Origin: Sipunculus nudus
Taxonomy: Eukaryota > Annelida > Sipuncula > Golfingiida > Sipunculidae
Length of the DNA: 64,000 bases
Assembly (NCBI GenBank): GCA_026874595.1
Contig: CM049309.1
Coordinates: 9,329,076-9,393,075 of the forward strand
Direction: 5' to 3'
Shown: piece by piece, positions 57,731-64,000 of the stretch
Layout: the number at the start of each line of letters is the position of its first letter
Position numbering within the stretch: the first letter of the stretch is position 1
Notes under the pieces: model-generated
What the model was told of the DNA's origin: nothing
Database searches by the model: none
The model's input: the letters and a program-made list of their open reading frames with translations, nothing else
Program-made: the position numbers and the translations under genes

Positions 57731-60700
57731 ACTTACACCATTTGCATAATGACGGTGCTTTAGTCTTGCATATGAAGGAGCTCTTGAGGACCATGACACA
57801 GAGAGATCCTTCCCAACTTTGCAGTCTGCATTGGTAAGCATATTTTCCAATCATTGTTGCATTTAAAGGAAACCATGCAATCTATTACAATATCAAACAT
57901 TTTTAATCATAAATAATTTATTAAGTGTTCATTGTTTCTTAGTATCACTTTATCCCTTCTTAGTTATATGATTAGCCAATGCATATTTTTTTTTCTTCAT
58001 AGCTTGATTCTATGCACGATATACATACTAATTATACAGCAAATATACCTACTGCTGTATGTATCATATATGTATTGTATTCACCCTACCTATCCCATTT
58101 TATAAAGTTATAATATGTTCCCCATCATTCTGACTCATTACTTTTTATTGAACAAAGAATGCTTCCCACTACCCAGTCAGCTATGAACTTATCTGTATCA
58201 GACACAAATCCAATAGATAAATTAACATCAGATTGTGTTACCTAAACATGTTTAACAACTAGACTCCAATCTCCTTAACAAATTCATTAAGGTCTTCATG
58301 CAAACGAACAAGATATCTGTATATTAGATCATTACAAGGGAAAATATGGGTGAAAAACATCACTACCAAGAGAACAATACCACCAGTTAACCAACTCAGG
58401 GCTGCGGCTGGAATTCCGAGACAGAAAAATTGTTATGAATCAGTCCCATGAACAAAGCAAAAGAGACAAGCCACCTAATGAGTTGACAAAACTGCATGCA
58501 TAATTAAGAGCTTACGAGTGACACCATTAATTACAGAGAGGTCATGTGACCCAAGGATTGTAATCGGCTCAGGGGACCATGACAGGGCCATGAATTTGGC
58601 TGGGACAATCACCATACTGAAATAAGCCCTGAACCAGGTCTATCTGATATGAGCCCCGTTTATACATTAAAGATGAGCCTCTCTGCTGCGTTACCTATCA
58701 AGCAATACATAACGTTTTATTGCTGCCCCCATGAACCCAAGTCGGTCGAAGTTAGCGGGTTCACATCTGTGCATCTTATTAACCGGCTCTGACAAAGACA
58801 GTAAATGTTTATTAAAAATACAATCAACTCTTCACGAAAAATCAGGATTCCTTTTTCTTTAAGATGTAACTTATAGTAATATATCAAACTCTGTAACCAT
58901 ATACTTTATGGTAATATATAGTGCAGTTTTATAAGGAAGAATAGAGTCATATATTATACAGATATTAAGGATACTGCATTATGTCATACAATTTCATATA
59001 TTTGTATAAAACTAAACTGAATAAAGCTGTACTGCTAGTCTAATACATAGAACATATACAAATTTCATTTGCATACTGCAACATATCTTAAGGCATACAT
59101 ACATATCTGAAGGCATATACACTTAAACACAGTGGAAACAGTATAAAATGTATTGTTATACTGTGAACTTACTGTAACTTAAAAGCTTGATTAATACATC
59201 CCTGTGTCTAAAAATATCTTAAGGCATAAATGCAGCACTACATGTGGAGAGGTTCAGCAGTGGACTGCAGAGGTTGAAAACTATACCGGTTCAACAGTGT
59301 ATGATGATGCCAGTAACAGATTTAGGGAGGTGCATGGGAAGTATTGAGCACATATTGTTGTTCTATTTATTAGTTTTTTAAATACTGTAAAATAGCACCA
59401 GTTTTTGTGTCTTACACTGTTTTGTATAAATCTACTCCAAGTATAATTATTCACCTTGGCCTGGGTGCTGAGACCAACCCCTCCCCCCCCCCCCCCACTC
59501 TTTATTTAAATGATATGATTTCTATTTTATATTTGTCTCAAGATTTACATAAAATACAGTAACATTCTGATAATCTGAGCAAACCTTAGAAGTAGATTGT
59601 AAATGTCTCTTTAACTGGACAGTTCTGATGACAAAGAAGAGTACGTTTAGATAAATAACTGTTCAGGGAAATCGTCTTTACATATCACTTAACCATAAAT
59701 ATATAAAATTTTATAAATTTATTTCAGACAAATGAAAGTTTCCTGTGACTGATATAGTTCTATATGTTTATATGTTTACATATTCTCTAATACATATAAA
59801 AATCATGAACATTAAATATTCAAGATAAAAAGTATATGCTTTACGTATATAAAACTGTTTAGTGTTTAATGTAGATCATACCAAATAACTATGATTGATT
59901 TTATTTGTGAGGGCTTCAATTATGTGAAAATCATGAAAAACTTAAATTATCACAGAATAAAACCTTCCAGAATTTGATGTCTTACCAACACAGGACATGA
60001 ATATTCATACTGATGAATATTCAGCCTCATTACTGGACACCTCATGTATGTTATCGATGCCTGTAGTGTTGGAAGTAGAATGACATAAAATTGATATTAT
60101 TATATATATTTATGTTATCTGTCATCAAAGATTAATTTTGTATATGATATACTGTCTAACAATAAATGACAGAAATTTCTGCTCCTTTGATGTTCTTTTG
60201 GTTTCTCATTAATTTGTTAAAGTTTGTGTGCATATCAGATAACTATATTATACTCTATATTATAACTATATTATATGTTTTGTATCCATACTTAAATTTC
60301 TGTATAAAAATTAAACAAAACATGTTTAAATCTGCAAACACACCACAACTTTATAAGAGATGCCAAACACTGGCAACATGGTAACTAACTGTGATTGCCA
60401 TTAAAAATTACAGGACTTTTCCCTGATTTCCCAAAATATCAAAGAATTCGATGTCTTCTAATGAAATTCACTGACTTTCCGTACTTTGAAAAAAATAATG
60501 TTTTCCCTGACTTTTCACTGACTACTGGCAACCCTGTTAACCTGTAAAAAAGACAATGGCAAAAGATCCCCCCCCCCTTTTTTTATCTTTGACCTGTTAA
60601 ATATGGGAAATAAAAAATATCGAAGTTTTGAAAACCACCAGATTTGGCATCATACTGCTTCTTTAAACTACCCAAGAACAATTATTGTCTAAATTCTCAA

Positions 60701-60890
60701 AAAAGTTTCTATACCATGTGAGGGGACATCTACCATGCCCCCGTGCACTCTATGCAGCCTTTCTATATGAGCACACTCCATTCTAAAATCCTCTGTTCAT
60801 CACCTGGCCTATGTGATCAAATTCTAAATCCATAGGAATAACATTTCACAGTTAGTCATATTTGTTCAATCTAAAAAATTGTAGGTGTTA
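57731..60890. other. AT-rich sequence with small repeats
   Basis: 58400-58790 is more balanced. A C14 tract is at 59483-59496 and a C10 at 60568-60577. A perfect stem-loop is at 59998-60023. CTTAAGGCATA-like motifs recur at 59088-59230. No gene. Confidence 0.45.
59998..60023 (+). other. Perfect 11-bp stem-loop of palindromic arms
   Basis: TGAATATTCAT (59998-60008), loop ACTG, ATGAATATTCA (60013-60023). Each arm contains the palindrome TGAATATTCA. Confidence 0.88.
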
Positions 60891-61160
60891 TTAATTAGCG
60901 GTTCCGCTGAGAATATTTTTCAAATTTTGATAGCAGTCATCCCCTCCAATATCAAACCCGTTTACAATATTTCTCACATATTCATAAATATGCCTCTGCA
61001 AATGGAACTCAATAACATGTGCTATTTGTGAAAAACAATCTTCATACTGTTTGAAGCAGAGATAATCTTTCCAAAGGATAACACTGGGCTGTTGATCCAA
61101 TTTGTTTTCGCTGCTGACATTTAGACAGGGCTGGTATTTTTGCCCCTCCATTGTATAACC
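60891..61160 (-). CDS. Possible terminal coding exon, unknown protein
   Basis: Not recognised. On the minus strand an acceptor-like TTTTCAACAG ends at 61161, followed by an open frame with ATG at 61151 (MEGQKYQPCLNVSSENK...) through WKDYLCFKQYEDCF and EFHLQRHIYEYVRNIV to NILSGTAN and TAA (60891-60893), 86 codons from that ATG. Composition is protein-like: tryptophan, four cysteines, mixed charge, no simple repeat. The frame extends 18 codons further upstream to another ATG if no intron is present. No poly(A) signal was seen just downstream. It could be an exon, a pseudogene piece or chance. Confidence 0.25.
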   Translation of the reverse strand, partial: GYTMEGQKYQPCLNVSSENKLDQQPSVILWKDYLCFKQYEDCFSQIAHVIEFHLQRHIYEYVRNIVNGFDIGGDDCYQNLKNILSGTAN

Positions 61161-62016
61161 CTGTTGAAAATCTGACCTAATGTCCGAGACTGAGAGCAAG
61201 AGCACTTGATCAATAACGATCTCTTTTTTAAAAGTGCTGCATCTGTTTGGGCTATCCCCATCAAGAAGTGCCCAATTATAACAGTGATCTCAGTGTGCCG
61301 GTCTGTCCATAGTGTAGTCTGATGCATGTTTGTCAGTAAACAATAATCCAGAAATAGCGAGCCGAGATTCTGGCATTCATTATGATCATAACGCTCAAGT
61401 TAAAGCCGTATAATTTACGACCGTTTCATAACTCACCAGAAGGGTCCACGGAACGCGCTGCTGGATGAAACACAATCACAGGCTCATATGGAATGCCATG
61501 GCTTTCATGGGGTTTTTATCCGCATCTGCCTTCAGATTAATGATAAATGTATAAATGGCTGCTCCAATCTGCATGAAGTCAGACTGCAAAAAATACCTGG
61601 TTCCAAGTTTGCTAGTGCTGTCCCACCTTGGCCTATAGGTGGCACTGTCTTTTGTAAATGGATGAAGATGGAGCAAATTTTAAGTCAACCATTTCAGTAC
61701 TGATTTTGACTGAATGGTTTAGGGGGAGGGAGAGTTTTAAGTCCAGCATTTCAACACCACTTCTAAATGTTTTCTGAAAGGTGATTCAATGAATATTAGA
61801 TCCATTTTATATTCAAACCCATCCATTAATGACACACAACCATATTATTACATACTTCATTTCATACAAAATACCCAGTCATTTCATTTACCCTCTATCC
61901 TGCTAAATTGGAAACACAATTACCAGATATGTACAAACACATTCTCCTCACCTGAGTTTCATTGTAAAGTAATAAAACTTTCTACCACTTCAAGGAGTAG
62001 CGAAATATATTTTATT

Positions 62017-62019
<3 letters not shown>
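61161..62019. other. Unassigned sequence with one CTCF-like motif
   Basis: CCTATAGGTGGCAC (61632-61645) matches the CTCF consensus at 12 of 14 positions, and its core ATAGGTGGCACTG recurs inverted near 56686. Short mirrored frames (61476-61703) on both strands. No gene. Confidence 0.4.

Positions 62020-62081
<62 letters not shown>
62020..62081 (+). repeat. (TA)n microsatellite
   Basis: About 31 pure TA units. Confidence 0.97.
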
Positions 62082-62084
<3 letters not shown>

Positions 62085-62140
62085 GACATATATTTTATTA
62101 ATATTTGTAATATTTGCAGTAATACCTCAATTGCCTTTAA

Positions 62141-62154
62141 GCGCCATCTGGTGT
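62141..62154 (-). promoter_or_regulatory. CTCF-like motif
   Basis: On the minus strand ACACCAGATGGCGC, 13 of 14 matches to the CTCF consensus, 60 bases from the (TA)n array. Confidence 0.38.
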
Positions 62155-62299
62155 TAAAGTTTGAATAAAGTTTAACATTAATATTTAACATTAATCTTGG
62201 GCTTAAAACAACTGGTTGTTCTTGGGAGTACGAATTTTACTATGTAAAATTTCAGTAATTCTTAGTATGAAAAAAATAAGATATTCTACTATTTAATTA

Positions 62300-62695
62300 T
62301 TTTTTTTTGGTTGGAGGTAAATGCCTCCATTTTGTTATGCTAGCTTAACTAAGTATCTGAAGAATCCATTCCAGTTTCAGACTACATGACAGGGCATCAG
62401 CATATGCGTCCACTATTTTTAAATCCTGCTGTTAATCAGGCCCCCTGACCAATGTACCTGTAGGCCTGGGGTATGTAATCATCCCCACTCACTGGGTCAC
62501 ACCATGAAGGAACCCCCAAAAGTTGCACTTGTTTGTGAGTGAACATGGCTGTGAGGCACAGTTTTAATATTAAGCCTGCTGGGCACTCAATCTGGGTGGG
62601 GGCAACCGTGAAAAATATCACTCAAAAATGAACTAATGATTTTGAGGCTTATTTTGAGTCCTGTGCTCTACCCCTAGACTATAGAAACCAGTGCT
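62300..62695 (-). mobile_element. tRNA-derived SINE, copy 3
   Basis: Minus-strand head at 62695-62640 with the A-box-like TATAGTCTAGGGGTAGAGC (62682 downwards). The body shares ordered blocks with 8769-9193 (AGTGCAACTTTTGGGGGTTC, GATTACATACCCCAGGC, TGATTAACAGCAGGAT). The tail ends ATGGAGGCATTTACCTCC then A's (poly-T at 62300-62308). The B box is more decayed than in copy 1 and no clear target duplication was found. Confidence 0.8.
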
Positions 62696-62806
62696 TATGA
62701 ATAACTGCAAAATTATGGTATATAATGACACAGAAAACTACAAAGAAGAAAATTGGGTTGAACCTCAGGAGCATTTACAGTTAAACAAATGTTATAATTA
62801 TACTTA

Positions 62807-63045
62807 TAAAATGGGGGGGTGGGGGTGGGGTGGAAGGTTACCTTAAAATGCTTAAATAATACCTCTCTTTCCATTAATAGCATCATTCATTGAATGGAGA
62901 GGGGGGGGGATGTTACCATAAAATGCTTATATAATACCTCTCTTTCCATTAATAGCATCATTCATTGAATGGAGAGGGGGGGGGGGATGTTACCATAAAA
63001 TGCTTATATAATACCTCACTTTCCACAAATATCATCATTCATTGA
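62807..63045 (+). repeat. G-tract tandem repeat, about 76 bp x3
   Basis: TTACCTTAAAATGCTTAAAT at 62838, and TTACCATAAAATGCTTATAT at 62913 and 62990. Units end CATTGAATGGAGAG plus a G run of 9-11 in the first two; the last unit is truncated. Confidence 0.93.
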
Positions 63046-63826
63046 ATCTGGCCAGTTTACAATCATAACAGGAAATATATAACTATAGACATATAAAGTT
63101 GCTGGATTCTCACAAATTTTATATATACTTATGTTATGATGACAAGTTGACAAGCGTTTGAACCTGGTGACAAGCTTGCCATTACTATAAGCGGTTTAAA
63201 CAGCAGACTAGGTCATTCAATAATATAAACCTGCATTAAATTTGAAAATTATTAGAATGCTCCATTCAAAATTTGTTGACTATATTATTTTACTTTGCCA
63301 GTCAAAGGTTACAGGTGTTCTGTCCTGGTGTCACTTGTGGGACCTTCCTCCTCTCTTTTACTTAATGTAGACTGCTCCATTAATATCCCTATAATACAGC
63401 AGGCTGTCCTGAGGGTCAGTGCACAGAAGGGGGGGGGGGGGGGAATCCTCTCACTTCGTCTTTAGTGGCCTCCATCCAGCTGTTGGTAAAAGGAAAGTAA
63501 CCTCACAGATTTACCTTCTTCTCAAAAGACGGCACTTAGTAAAGTCATTATGAGGTGCTCAGGAGCTAAACAATAATCAACGTGAGGGGAAACCTTTTGG
63601 TAGTACCTGCCGCAAATGTAAAGCTCTTTAATCTTAACATTAGGGTGAGGACTGCCAGTATAGTATATTTTCTGTCAAAATTTAGACAGACCTTTCAGGC
63701 ATTTGGGTTTTTAAAACTAAGTTGCTGTGATTTACCTATGAGAGAAATCAAATACGGCATATGATATCTGGACCCTCCAAGAGTTTGTTAAAAGAACAGC
63801 ATGCATGCTTCGTATTTCAACAACAA
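63046..63826. other. Unassigned sequence with a G15 tract
   Basis: G15 at 63429-63443. 63330-63490 is more balanced in composition. Only a 60-codon frame; no gene. Confidence 0.45.
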
Positions 63827-64000
63827 CTAGAAAAGCACTCAGAGAGCGCAGACCTCCACCAAGGGAACTCGTTACCCCCTTTTGGCAACGTGAGAAACGC
63901 AGCATTTTACCTTAAAAGAATTCCCTGGATCCAGATGGTGTTCAAGTATTCCAAACAACCAAAAATTTTATCAATACCTCTTTTTTTTCAAAGCTGTGCT
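63827..64000 (-). mobile_element. Helitron 3' end, element continues past the window
   Basis: Read on the minus strand: CTTGGTGGAGGTCTGCGCTC, then hairpin GCGCTC-TCT-GAGTGC (63849-63835, five Watson-Crick pairs and one G-T), TTTT and CTAG (63830-63827) followed by T. This is the Helitron 3' arrangement, and the GGAGGTCTGCGCTCT stretch is a sequence I know from dispersed repeats in many animals. The body lies to the right; only about 170 bases are in view. Confidence 0.6.

Noticed and set aside
61789-62157. 122-codon plus frame
   Set aside because: A large part is an (Ile-Tyr)n translation of the (TA)n array.
1-64000. CRISPR arrays, bacterial operons, phage or plasmid genes
   Set aside because: No direct repeats with regular unique spacers and no prokaryotic gene organisation; the sequence is animal-like throughout.

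Overview
Eukaryotic genomic DNA, AT-rich, essentially without protein-coding genes and densely filled with repeats. The one gene I recognise with confidence is a microRNA: mir-1, the deeply conserved muscle microRNA, as an intact hairpin at about 1641-1714 on the + strand. Its 3p arm carries the diagnostic TGGAATGTAAAGAAGTATGT and its 5p arm is the near-complementary star strand. Everything else longer than a few hundred bases is repeat or unassigned intergenic/intronic sequence. The open reading frames present are short and mostly lie in repeats or low-complexity DNA. Two short stretches (8605-8715 + and 60891-61160 -) look weakly like terminal exons.

The organism is most likely a lophotrochozoan, probably a mollusc. 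The window holds elements with the layout of bivalve 'pearl'-type repeats: a conserved 5' end beginning ACAAG with a GACC-N-GGGTC palindrome, tandem core repeats, an ACGG-like microsatellite, then a terminal hairpin ending GAGCTAAA. There are also Helitron-like ends, tRNA-derived SINEs and many MITEs. This is inference from repeat style; no species can be named.

Layout. 1-2700: mir-1 and flanking single-copy DNA. 2.7-5.6 kb: a 180-bp tandem duplication, then a nest of small transposons (a TTAA-flanked element inside another repeat). 6.4-8.0 kb: a 1.6-kb non-autonomous Helitron with both ends visible. 8.6-9.2 kb: possible exon and a SINE. 9-15.7 kb: mostly featureless. 15.7-18.9 kb: a 98-bp duplication, a hAT-like MITE and a 2.2-kb pearl-like element with four 340-bp cores. 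21.4-22.0 kb: a 40-bp minisatellite. 22-29 kb: sparse, with a CRE/forkhead-like cluster and a CTCF-like site. 29-33 kb: MITE, a 21-G tract, a pearl-like element and a decayed Helitron end. 34-42 kb: (TA)n arrays, a G-rich 140-bp tandem repeat, a tRNA-like SINE head and a truncated SINE fused to another repeat. 44-46 kb: two TTAA-type MITEs. 46-50.5 kb: balanced-composition patch, a pearl 5' end and a 1.4-kb pearl core/3' end. 52-55.6 kb: MITEs and minisatellites. 57-57.7 kb: balanced-composition patch. 60.9-64 kb: possible exon, (TA)n, SINE, tandem repeat and a Helitron 3' end running off the right edge.

The most interesting non-gene pattern is the palindrome AGGTGGCGCCACCT (and variants), which recurs at matching places in otherwise different core repeats of two element families. 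In the 340-bp cores it merges with a close match to the CTCF consensus. Together with several single-copy CTCF-like motifs, this suggests that transposons may have seeded architectural-protein sites around the mir-1 locus. That is a hypothesis.
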